A stretch of 52,972 nucleotides of DNA from RGIG2134 sp964461115 (GTDB taxonomy: Bacteria; Cyanobacteriota; Vampirovibrionia; Gastranaerophilales; Gastranaerophilaceae): contig CAYWSX010000014.1 in assembly GCA_964461115.1 (NCBI GenBank), positions 1 to 52,972 on the forward strand, in the 5' to 3' direction. Each line of letters starts with the position of its first letter. The first letter of the stretch is position 1. A program made the translations under genes and the position numbers. Shown piece by piece: positions 38,143 to 46,180 of the stretch. The notes under the pieces are model-generated. The model saw only the letters and a program-made list of their open reading frames with translations. It searched no databases and was not told where the DNA came from.

Positions 38143-38421
38143 ATGCAAGAAGATGAAGGAAAAGTCGTCAGCTTAGCAGGCGCAAAAAATAAAGATAAAA
38201 ATAAAGAAAAAAACGAACAGGAGCCAAAGGAACAATTTGAGCCTGTATATTGCAGTTTTTGCGGCAGACCTAACACACAGGTTGTTAAAATGGTCAAAGG
38301 CCCCGGGGTAAATATTTGCTCCGAATGCACAATGATAGCGGTTCAATACTTAATTTTGGATGACAGAATGCCGTCGGGTGAAGCTCAAAAAATCCTTGAT
38401 TTATTCTGGAGCAAAGTATAA
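38143..38421 (+). CDS. Stand-alone ClpX-type zinc-finger (C4) protein
   Basis: 92 residues. After a basic, disordered N-terminus (about 1-34), the zinc domain CSFCGRPNTQVVKMVKGPGV...CSEC (first cysteines about 37-40, second pair about 59-62) matches the N-terminal ClpX C4 zinc-binding domain that recognises adaptors and substrates. The AAA+ unfoldase part is absent. It may be an adaptor or regulator for Clp protease. Its stop overlaps the next gene's ATG (TAATG). Confidence 0.8.
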   Translation: MQEDEGKVVSLAGAKNKDKNKEKNEQEPKEQFEPVYCSFCGRPNTQVVKMVKGPGVNICSECTMIAVQYLILDDRMPSGEAQKILDLFWSKV

Positions 38422-40073
38422 TGAATAAGCTTCAAATCAGAGCGGAGCTTCTCAATGCTATTAAATTAATCGACAGCGGAGACAAGCATTCACCTGAATT
38501 TTTGCAAAGTATAATTTCGCCTCTTCTTAAAATCGAAGACAAGGCGTTAATTTTGGACATTCTTATAAAAGAAATTATTTCGGCTAAAAATGACAGCCGT
38601 TTTTTGAATTTATCCTACATTCTTGAAAATGTTATCCCTAAAGATATGCTTGAGTCTCAACTATGGAAATTATTGAACAGTGCCGAAATCGATGACAGAA
38701 CAAAAGCAAATATTATTAATATATTAAAAGATTTAGGTAACCAGATAAACTATGAAAAATATATCGAGTATTTTGAAAATCCTGATTCCGTAATTGATTC
38801 CGATACAGAAAGAATGCTCAAAAGTGCAATCTATAACCCCGAAGCGCTAATCGACTTTCTCGATTTCATTGAAGCACTTCCGCCGAACGACAGAAGTATT
38901 CTTGTAGATTCACTTTGCGAGGATTATGAAGGCGATGAGCTTGCCAATCTTTTCATCCCTGTAATATATGCTAATCCGAATTCCGAACTGTGCAAATACG
39001 CAATAAAGCGTCTGGGAGACTCAAAATCACCGCTTGCACTACGTCCGCTGAACTGGATTGCGGAATATTCCAAGGATAGTGAAACACAAGCTCTCGCTAA
39101 AAAAAGTCTCAGTATGTTGAAACTTGCAGGCGCAAGATATGACAAAACCGAAGAATTCTTCGAAAGCGTCCTAAAAAACACGGAACTTCAAGAGGTTTTT
39201 GTCAGTATGCCCGACGGTCACGGCAATATCGGAATACTCGCCATTCGAAAAAGACTTGAAAAAGACTCTTTTCAAATTATGGCAGCTGTTTTTAACGACA
39301 CATCTGGTATAATCGACTGTTTCGGCTTCAACGAGCTTACTAAAAATGAATACTCAAGAATTGTAGACAAATTCTATTCAAATCAGGCAAAAATATTGCT
39401 TGAGCCATCTATTGCAAAACTGCTTCTTGATAATGCGGAAAAAACTTCACTAGACTCAGACGGAAAAATCTCTTACGAATATATCTGCTGGAAAAGAATC
39501 CTCCAAGACATTCGACTGCCTGCAAATGACGTTAAAGTTGAACTCTCGGCTAATCTAAATAAAATCCCCGTAACAATCGAAGATTTAAAAAAGATTTACA
39601 CAACAACTCTTTTTGACAAATGGTTTCTGGACAGCAATGACGATGAGGAGTTCCACAATTTGCTGAATGAAATTACAGCGCTTTTATCCGAACAAATAAG
39701 CCTTGAAAAAGCATTCAACGAAATTGAAGACGCGATTTTAATGAAATATTCTAAAATTTGGCGCCCTGAAAGTATTGAAAAAATTGATTATCGCCTTTTA
39801 CTAAGCGCATACCTGCTGAGTATACGCGGACTTAGCGAGCACGCAGATATTTTATACTCTATAATATATAACTGTGAAGTTAAAACTGAAATGCTTATGA
39901 ATATAATAAGAGTAAGTGTTTATGAGTTCTTGCTGCGCGAAAGAGGCAAATATCAAAACAGTATAATTTCGACAAACATCTTCTCTCGAAGAAATGAAGC
40001 AAACAAAGCAGTTCTGGACAAAAAAACCATCGAAGCAGTTATAAAAGAACTGGAAGACAGGTGGAAAATATAA
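38421..40073 (+). CDS. Large helical hypothetical protein between the ClpX-finger and ruvX genes
   Basis: 550 residues, predicted alpha-helical throughout with repeated Leu/Ile-rich helices separated by short loops, compatible with HEAT/ARM-like repeats (for example NLFIPVIYANPNSELCKYAIKRLG and EYSKDSETQALAKKSLSMLK). No signal peptide, membrane segment or catalytic motif. Coupled on both sides: ATG overlaps the previous stop, and ruvX begins 1 base after its stop. It is a likely lineage-specific protein with a scaffold role; no function is known to me. Confidence 0.75.
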   Translation: MNKLQIRAELLNAIKLIDSGDKHSPEFLQSIISPLLKIEDKALILDILIKEIISAKNDSRFLNLSYILENVIPKDMLESQLWKLLNSAEIDDRTKANIINILKDLGNQINYEKYIEYFENPDSVIDSDTERMLKSAIYNPEALIDFLDFIEALPPNDRSILVDSLCEDYEGDELANLFIPVIYANPNSELCKYAIKRLGDSKSPLALRPLNWIAEYSKDSETQALAKKSLSMLKLAGARYDKTEEFFESVLKNTELQEVFVSMPDGHGNIGILAIRKRLEKDSFQIMAAVFNDTSGIIDCFGFNELTKNEYSRIVDKFYSNQAKILLEPSIAKLLLDNAEKTSLDSDGKISYEYICWKRILQDIRLPANDVKVELSANLNKIPVTIEDLKKIYTTTLFDKWFLDSNDDEEFHNLLNEITALLSEQISLEKAFNEIEDAILMKYSKIWRPESIEKIDYRLLLSAYLLSIRGLSEHADILYSIIYNCEVKTEMLMNIIRVSVYEFLLRERGKYQNSIISTNIFSRRNEANKAVLDKKTIEAVIKELEDRWKI

Positions 40074-40478
40074 ATGGAACGCATTCTGGGTCTTGACATA
40101 GGTACAAAAAGAATTGGCGCCGCGATAGGCGACAATATGGGTATTGTTATTTCAGGAAAAGAAGCAATTGCCCGCACCCCTGAAGATAAAGCCGTAAAAC
40201 GCATAGAAGAGCTTTGCCGTGAATACGGAATCAGAAAAATTGTAGTCGGAATTCCTCTTCACGCAAACGGCGATTTTGGAGAACAGGCAGAAGATTGCAA
40301 AAAATTCTCAGAACTCTTAAAGGATAAATTTGAAGTATTTTACGAAGACGAACGCTGTTCAAGTTTTGCGGCGGAAGAAAATCTTAAAAACAGAGGGATA
40401 GATATCAAAAAAAATAAAAGTTTGATAGATATAGAAAGTGCGTGTATAATCTTATCACAGTTTGTGAACAGAAAGTGA
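40074..40478 (+). CDS. ruvX: RuvX/YqgF Holliday-junction-resolvase-like (pre-16S rRNA nuclease)
   Basis: 134 residues. RNase H-fold motif ILGLDIGTKRIGAAIGD at the N-terminus supplies the first catalytic Asp (Asp8); IVVGIPLHANGD, YEDERCSS and a late DIESACIILS (second Asp) complete the RuvX set. The family processes the 5' end of 16S rRNA in E. coli and is an essential, near-universal protein. It is followed after 6 bases by the DUF1292 gene, the same order as yrrK-yrzB in Firmicutes. Confidence 0.95.
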   Translation: MERILGLDIGTKRIGAAIGDNMGIVISGKEAIARTPEDKAVKRIEELCREYGIRKIVVGIPLHANGDFGEQAEDCKKFSELLKDKFEVFYEDERCSSFAAEENLKNRGIDIKKNKSLIDIESACIILSQFVNRK

Positions 40479-40484
40479 GAAAAA

Positions 40485-40805
40485 ATGAATGATTTTAATG
40501 AAAACCAACAAAATACAACCGAAGAAGCAGAAGAATTTGAAACAAAATTTATTGAAACGCTAGATGAAGATGGGAACACTGTTTCGCTCGAACTTTTAGA
40601 CATCATTGAACTTGAAGGCGTTGAATATGCAATCTTGCGTGCAGCTTCTGAAAATGAAGAAGACGAAGACAGCGAAGACGATATCGAGACAGAAGCGGTT
40701 CTTATGCGTCTTAAAAAAGACGGCGACGACTATACATTCGAAGAAATCGAAGATGACGAAGAGTTCAACTTTGTCGCTGAATATATCGAAGGACTCGAAG
40801 AATAG
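40485..40805 (+). CDS. DUF1292 family protein
   Basis: 106 residues, strongly acidic (long Glu/Asp runs, EEDEDSEDDIETE). The core IIELEGVEYAILRA and later EFNFVAEYIEGL match DUF1292, a short protein almost always located after ruvX in Firmicutes and relatives. Its function is unknown. Here it sits between ruvX and a purine nucleoside phosphorylase gene, 5 bases before it, in one operon. Confidence 0.88.
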   Translation: MNDFNENQQNTTEEAEEFETKFIETLDEDGNTVSLELLDIIELEGVEYAILRAASENEEDEDSEDDIETEAVLMRLKKDGDDYTFEEIEDDEEFNFVAEYIEGLEE

Positions 40806-40810
40806 TAAAA

Positions 40811-41611
40811 ATGAGCGAAACTCTTGACTACATCAAGCAAAAAATTAATGATTTTAAACCTCAAATCGGCGTAGTACTGGGCTCCGGGCTTGGCGAACTC
40901 GCTGATGAAGCAGGCGGAATACGCATACCTTTTTGTGAAATTCCCGGCTTTGAAACCCCAACAGTTGAGGGGCATAAAGGAAGCCTTGTTTTTGCTGAGG
41001 TAAAGGGGAAAAATTGCGTATTTTTGCAAGGCCGCTATCATTTTTATGAAGGTCACAGCATTCAAAAAATAACCTTGCCAATAAAAGTTTTAAAACAGCT
41101 GGGTGTAAAAACACTTATTTTGACTAATGCCGCAGGTGCTGTTAATTTGGATTACAAGAGCGGTGATTTGATGATAATTTCAGACCACATAAATCTTATG
41201 GGAACAAATCCGCTTATCGGCAAAAACGACGATTCGCTCGGAGTACGCTTCCCGGATATGAGCAGTATTTACAATAAAGATTTAATCGATACAGCACATA
41301 AAGCAGCAAACAAACTTGGCATAGAGCTTAAACAAGGCATCTATGCGGCCTCTACAGGTCCAAGCTACGAAACTCCTGCAGAAGTTCGAATGCTTCGTAC
41401 TTTGGGTGCCGATGCCTGCGGAATGTCGACAGTTCCCGAAGCAATTGTGGCAAATCACGCAAGTATTAAAGTGCTGGGTATAAGCTGCATAACAAACATG
41501 GCAGCAGGTATCGAAGATAAAAAACTTTCACATGACGAAGTGGTTGAAAGCGCGGCAACAGTTAAAGATAAATTTAAAAATCTGATTTCAAATATACTAA
41601 AAGAAATTTAG
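40811..41611 (+). CDS. punA: Purine nucleoside phosphorylase (trimeric, PunA type)
   Basis: 266 residues. GVVLGSGLGELAD (phosphate loop) at about 20-32, GRYHFYEGHS, LTNAAGAVN, and the later GPSYETPAEVRML and GMSTVPEAIVA are signatures of the low-molecular-mass trimeric family, which splits inosine and guanosine with phosphate. It salvages purines in the cytoplasm. Ends at 41611, overlapping the convergent acetyltransferase gene by 4 bases, and is the last gene of the run started by the zinc-finger gene. Confidence 0.95.
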   Translation: MSETLDYIKQKINDFKPQIGVVLGSGLGELADEAGGIRIPFCEIPGFETPTVEGHKGSLVFAEVKGKNCVFLQGRYHFYEGHSIQKITLPIKVLKQLGVKTLILTNAAGAVNLDYKSGDLMIISDHINLMGTNPLIGKNDDSLGVRFPDMSSIYNKDLIDTAHKAANKLGIELKQGIYAASTGPSYETPAEVRMLRTLGADACGMSTVPEAIVANHASIKVLGISCITNMAAGIEDKKLSHDEVVESAATVKDKFKNLISNILKEI

Positions 41612-42246
41612 TTTATTTCAGTATTCTCAACAATTAATTGACGATTTTCTTTCAAAAATTCAAAGAATTTTTCTTTATTGCGAAAAAGAGCAGCATTCTT
41701 GTTTAAAAAATCATCGTTCCAATTCCACCATTGACTTTGATTAAGCAATTCTATTTCTTCATCGGAAAATCTAAATTTAATAACCTTTGCAGGAACCCCC
41801 ACTGCCACGGCAAAGTCGGGAATATCTTTAGTAACTACCGCATTCGCACCGATTATTACACCGTTACCTATTGTGACACCCGGCATTATTACTGCATTTG
41901 AACCAATCCAAACATCATTTTTTATTTTTACGGGAGGATTAGCTTTAACGAATTCTTCATAGTCATATTGAGAGGTACCGTTAACATTCTCAGGAAATGG
42001 ATGATTCGTTATATAGTTCTTTGTATGTATTTGAACACCTATTTTGACTCCTAGGGCAATCGCACAAAAGCTGCCTATTTCAGCATCATTACAAGCATAC
42101 CCCAAAGAATGCTCATGTCCGTATGTTTGCTTACCAACTTTATGATTAAAAACCCTTACCGGGGGTTTTGACATATAAGTGTGCCTTATATAGTTTCTTA
42201 CACTACGGCAAAGAAGTTCTATTTCATATAAAACGGGTATAATCAT
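41608..42246 (-). CDS. Hexapeptide-repeat O-acetyltransferase (CatB/xenobiotic acetyltransferase type)
   Basis: 212 residues from ATG 42246 (GGAGA 8 bases upstream); the open frame extends further but lacks a start signal. Left-handed beta-helix repeats: IGSFCAIALGVKIGVQ, then IHTKNYITNHPFPE (loop with catalytic His), VWIGSNAVIMPGVTIGNGVI and IGANAVVTKDIPDFAVAVG. Closest in plan to xenobiotic/chloramphenicol and virginiamycin acetyltransferases or capsule-modifying enzymes. It diverges from the pyrophosphatase gene. Substrate unknown. Confidence 0.88.
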   Translation of the reverse strand: MIIPVLYEIELLCRSVRNYIRHTYMSKPPVRVFNHKVGKQTYGHEHSLGYACNDAEIGSFCAIALGVKIGVQIHTKNYITNHPFPENVNGTSQYDYEEFVKANPPVKIKNDVWIGSNAVIMPGVTIGNGVIIGANAVVTKDIPDFAVAVGVPAKVIKFRFSDEEIELLNQSQWWNWNDDFLNKNAALFRNKEKFFEFLKENRQLIVENTEIN

Positions 42247-42394
42247 CTTAATCTCCACATTTATAAATATATTTAGCAGTATATCAGAAAACAAGTTCAT
42301 ATATTTAACGTAAATTTTTATTAAGTAGCGCTTTATTTCCTCAGGTATAGTATAATTCTTACGTGGTTTTGTATAGTTTATACAGGAGGAAAAA

Positions 42395-44824
42395 ATGAGA
42401 CTGGTAAAACACATGGAAAACTTGAAAAAGTTTGGAATGATGTTGTGCACAATGCTTACTGCTGTTCTGTTTTCCGCTGCGCCTTCAATGGCAAGCGAAG
42501 CTGATCTTGTAGTTCCGTCTTTTGCACAGCACCAATCAAGCTACAATCTCCTAGTTATAGGGATTGTAATCAGTGCGCTGGGTATTGTGATAGGGATTAT
42601 CCAATATTTCAACGTAAAAAGAATTAAGGCTCACCAATCAATGTTAGCTGTCGGCAACTTGATTTTTGAGACTTGCAAAACATACCTCATTCAACAAGGT
42701 AAATTTCTAGTATTACTGGAAATCCTTATTGCTGTATGTATCGGGTTCTATTTCGGCGTTCTTCAACATCTTGACGCAAAAGGCGTTATGATGATTTTAG
42801 GCTGGTCCGTTGTCGGTATTCTCGGCTCATATGGCGTTGCGTGGTACGGTATAAGAATGAACACGCTTGCTAACTCAAGAACTGCATTTGCAGCGCTTGA
42901 AGGCAAACCGCTCAAGATTTTGAACATTCCGCTTCAGGTCGGTATGAGTATCGGTGTAATCCTTGTCAGCGTTGAGTTGATAATGATGCTTACCATCCTT
43001 CTTTTTGTACCGGGACATCTTGCAGGCGCTTGCTTTATCGGTTTTGCTATCGGTGAATCACTTGGTGCTTCTGCGCTTCGTGTTGCGGGCGGTATTTTCA
43101 CAAAAATCGCTGACATCGGTTCCGACTTGATGAAAGTTCAATTCAACATCAAAGAAGATGACCCCAGAAACCCGGGCGTAATAGCAGACTGCACAGGCGA
43201 CAACGCAGGCGATTCAATCGGACCTACTGCTGACGGCTTCGAAACTTACGGTGTAACAGGTGTTGCACTCGTCAGCTTTATCCTCTTAGGTGTATCTCCG
43301 GAATACAGAATCCCTCTGTTGACGTGGATTTTCACAATGAGATTCTTAATGATTGTAACATCTGTTGTTGCATACAAAGTTAATGACATAGCAAGCCACA
43401 TTATCTACGGAAAAGCAGAAGAAATGGATTTTGAAGCTCCATTGACTTCTTTAATTTGGATTACATCAATCCTTTCAATTATTATGACATTCGGCGTAAG
43501 CTACTGGCAGTTAGGACACCTCGGACACAATCTGTGGCTTGTTCTCTCTGTAATCATCTCTTGCGGCACGATTGGCGCGGCTTTAATACCTGAATTTACA
43601 AAAGTATTTACAAGTACAAAAGCAAGACACACCCAAGAAGTTGTTACAGCTTCTCGCGAAGGCGGTGCATCACTTACCATCCTTTCCGGACTTGTTGCAG
43701 GTAATTTCTCCGCTTTCTGGATTGGTTTAGTAATTGCTGTATTAATGGCCATCGCATACTTTGCAAGCATGTACATTCCTGGCGCAATGATGATTTACGC
43801 ATCCGTATTCGCATTCGGCTTGGTTGCATTCGGCTTCCTAGGTATGGGACCAATCACAATAGCTGTTGACAGCTACGGACCTGTTACAGACAACGCTCAA
43901 TCTGTTTACGAACTTTCATTAATTGAAAGCGTAGACAACATTGAACATCAAATCAAAACAGAATTCGGTTTCGAACCGCAATTCGAAAAAGCAAAACTTT
44001 TGCTTGAACAAAACGACGGTGCGGGAAACACTTTCAAAGCAACATCAAAACCTGTACTTATCGGTACAGCGGTTGTTGGTGCTACAACAATGATTTTCTC
44101 GCTTATTCTCGTAATCAAAAACACTTTGGGTATTCAGCCTGAGGCTATTTTGAACCTGTTGAACCCTTACACAATTCTGGGCTTCATCATGGGTGGAGCA
44201 GTAATTTACTGGTTCACGGGAAGTTCTATGCAAGCCGTTACAACAGGCGCGCACAGAGCTGTTAAATACATAAAAGAACACATCAACCTTGAAGACACAC
44301 ACTCTGCAATGGCAGCAACAGAACACTCAAAAGAAGTTGTTAAAATTTGTACTCAATATGCTCAATCCGGTATGTTGAACATCTTTATCGCTTTGTTCTC
44401 GTTTGCGCTGGCATTCGCATTCTTCTCAGCACCTACGCACTCGAAAGAGCCCGTAGCATTCTTCGTAAGCTACTTGATTGCTATTGCTGTATTCGGCTTA
44501 TTCCAAGCTGTATTTATGGCAAATGCAGGCGGATGCTGGGATAACGCTAAAAAAATCGTGGAAGTTGACCTTAACGAAAAAGGAACACCTCTTCACGAAG
44601 CTACTGTTGTCGGCGACACAGTAGGCGACCCGTTCAAAGACACATCTTCTGTTGCTATGAACCCGATTATCAAGTTCACAACTTTATTCGGTCTTCTTGC
44701 AATGGAAATCGCAATATCAAACAGCTTTAAAGAATACGCTCCGTACGTCGGCGTGGTATTCTTCTTTATCGCTTTGTTCTTTGTTTACCGTTCATTCTAC
44801 GGTATGAGAATTAAAGCAGATTAA
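42395..44824 (+). CDS. hppA: Membrane-bound ion-pumping pyrophosphatase
   Basis: 809 residues with about 16 membrane segments. Pyrophosphate-site motifs: DDPRNPGVIADCTGDNAGDSI (from residue 255) and GDTVGDPFKDTSS near the C-terminus. It hydrolyses PPi to pump H+ or Na+. The usual motif is ADNVGDNVGD; here CTGDNAGDS is the form seen in some anaerobe and Bacteroidetes enzymes. A 35-residue extra N-terminus (MENLKKFGMMLC...) looks like a signal/anchor. GGAGG ribosome site at ATG 42395. It saves ATP by using biosynthetic PPi, an advantage in anaerobes. Confidence 0.95.
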   Translation: MRLVKHMENLKKFGMMLCTMLTAVLFSAAPSMASEADLVVPSFAQHQSSYNLLVIGIVISALGIVIGIIQYFNVKRIKAHQSMLAVGNLIFETCKTYLIQQGKFLVLLEILIAVCIGFYFGVLQHLDAKGVMMILGWSVVGILGSYGVAWYGIRMNTLANSRTAFAALEGKPLKILNIPLQVGMSIGVILVSVELIMMLTILLFVPGHLAGACFIGFAIGESLGASALRVAGGIFTKIADIGSDLMKVQFNIKEDDPRNPGVIADCTGDNAGDSIGPTADGFETYGVTGVALVSFILLGVSPEYRIPLLTWIFTMRFLMIVTSVVAYKVNDIASHIIYGKAEEMDFEAPLTSLIWITSILSIIMTFGVSYWQLGHLGHNLWLVLSVIISCGTIGAALIPEFTKVFTSTKARHTQEVVTASREGGASLTILSGLVAGNFSAFWIGLVIAVLMAIAYFASMYIPGAMMIYASVFAFGLVAFGFLGMGPITIAVDSYGPVTDNAQSVYELSLIESVDNIEHQIKTEFGFEPQFEKAKLLLEQNDGAGNTFKATSKPVLIGTAVVGATTMIFSLILVIKNTLGIQPEAILNLLNPYTILGFIMGGAVIYWFTGSSMQAVTTGAHRAVKYIKEHINLEDTHSAMAATEHSKEVVKICTQYAQSGMLNIFIALFSFALAFAFFSAPTHSKEPVAFFVSYLIAIAVFGLFQAVFMANAGGCWDNAKKIVEVDLNEKGTPLHEATVVGDTVGDPFKDTSSVAMNPIIKFTTLFGLLAMEIAISNSFKEYAPYVGVVFFFIALFFVYRSFYGMRIKAD

Positions 44825-44840
44825 GAGCTGCAATTCCTTT

Positions 44841-44872
44841 AAAAGGGGCTTTGAGAAATCAAGGCCTCTTTT
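44841..44872 (+). terminator. Terminator of the pyrophosphatase gene
   Basis: AAAAGGGGCTTTGA (44841-44854), loop GAAA, TCAAGGCCTCTTTT (44859-44872) with more T after it: a 14-bp stem with two wobbles. Confidence 0.85.
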
Positions 44873-44884
44873 TTATTGAAAATA

Positions 44885-45427
44885 TTATTTTTTCGAGACC
44901 CATTTATTGTCTTTTAGATAAAATCTCCACGGAGTATCCACTCCAACTTTTAACCCTATCCTTGTTGTTTGAACAATATCATCAGATTCTATGTCATCAC
45001 CGTATTCCAGCCACAAATCAGACTCTAATGCAGTAACATCGGTTTCGTTTTGTTCTCTTGTGATGTTTAAGGCCTTGCAAAGACGGGAGGGGCCGTTTGT
45101 ATTATCTATATTTTGTACAGGTTCAAGTGCGCGGATTAAAACACCGCTTCCGTAGTTTTCACGGTCGGTTACAATGTTTACGCAGTGGTGCATTCCGTAA
45201 ATAAAATAAACATATGAGGTGCCGGGCTTACAAAAAAGTGTTTTGGCACGAGGAGTTTTTCCGCGGTAGGCATGACAGGCAGGGTCTTCTTGCATATATG
45301 CCTCAACTTCTACAATTTTACCTTTTCTAACTTCCCCGCCTACTCTTCTGCACAAAATCTGCCCCAAGAGAGCCTTTGCCACATCCAGTGTATTTCTTGC
45401 ATAAAATTCACGTTTTATTATAGCCAT
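44885..45427 (-). CDS. mpg: 3-methyladenine DNA glycosylase (AAG/MPG family)
   Basis: 180 residues. REFYARNTLDVAKALLGQIL, the catalytic-site IVEVEAYMQEDPACHAYRG (Glu about residue 41-43, and His), MHHCVNIV and GVLIRALEP match the AAG family, which removes alkylated purines from DNA to start base-excision repair. Convergent with the pyrophosphatase gene behind its terminator. Length and motifs are normal. Confidence 0.95.
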   Translation of the reverse strand: MAIIKREFYARNTLDVAKALLGQILCRRVGGEVRKGKIVEVEAYMQEDPACHAYRGKTPRAKTLFCKPGTSYVYFIYGMHHCVNIVTDRENYGSGVLIRALEPVQNIDNTNGPSRLCKALNITREQNETDVTALESDLWLEYGDDIESDDIVQTTRIGLKVGVDTPWRFYLKDNKWVSKK

Positions 45428-45479
45428 AAGAGTATTTTATACAATTTTTCCAATAATTAAAAGTTATAACAGAATATTG

Positions 45480-46025
45480 TTATTTTAAAACGTATTTATT
45501 TAAATGTATTTTTAATTTTTCAAGATACACAGGAATATCGGGCTGCTTTACAACATCATGACAAAAGAAACTTTTAATTCGCTCAAATCCGCAGTATTCC
45601 TGAAATTTATGCAGCGCAAGAATTAAATCTTCATCCGAACGGTCATCAAAAAATCCCGGCTTGTTAAAGTCTGCCAGCGCAGAGTTCCACGTCATCGAAT
45701 ACATATATTTTTTGCCATTCATCAAGCCGCCTTGCCCGTATTCTTCGCTTGCAGCATAAAAAATTCCGTACAAAAAAATTTCATCAAAATATTTCTTCAA
45801 AATCCATGGCACTGAAAACCAATTCACCGGTGACTGATAAATAATTATATCCGCCCACTTATATTTCTCAATTTCTTCGTTTATATCATAACCATTTTCA
45901 ACAATTGTAGTTTTAACGCTATTATCCTGAATTGCCAGCTCCACAATTTCATCAAATAGTGTCTGATTAAGCCTTCCTTCTGAAAAAGGATAGTATTTAT
46001 GTCCGTTTATAACAAAAATATTCAT
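45480..46025 (-). CDS. MdaB-like NAD(P)H quinone oxidoreductase (flavodoxin fold)
   Basis: 181 residues from ATG 46025 (GGAGG 5-6 bases upstream); earlier in-frame codons lack a ribosome site. Flavodoxin-like fold: IFVINGHKYYPFSEGRLNQT (FMN phosphate loop), YQSPVNWFSVPWILKKYFDE (conserved P-x-W), and EYGQGGLMNGKKYMYSMTWN. MdaB enzymes make two-electron reductions of quinones and protect against oxidative stress. It diverges from the MFS exporter gene, 155 bases apart. Confidence 0.85.
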   Translation of the reverse strand: MNIFVINGHKYYPFSEGRLNQTLFDEIVELAIQDNSVKTTIVENGYDINEEIEKYKWADIIIYQSPVNWFSVPWILKKYFDEIFLYGIFYAASEEYGQGGLMNGKKYMYSMTWNSALADFNKPGFFDDRSDEDLILALHKFQEYCGFERIKSFFCHDVVKQPDIPVYLEKLKIHLNKYVLK

Positions 46026-46180
46026 ATTCGCCTCCGCATAAATAAGAGTAAGTTCCAAGGAAGAAAAAATCATTCCTCTTAAATAAATTTTGGAGGGCAA
46101 TTTTATAAAAATTCATATTTCGGCATAAAAAAACCTATTGTGTTATCATAATAACAGAAGAAAGATTAGACAGACCCAAA

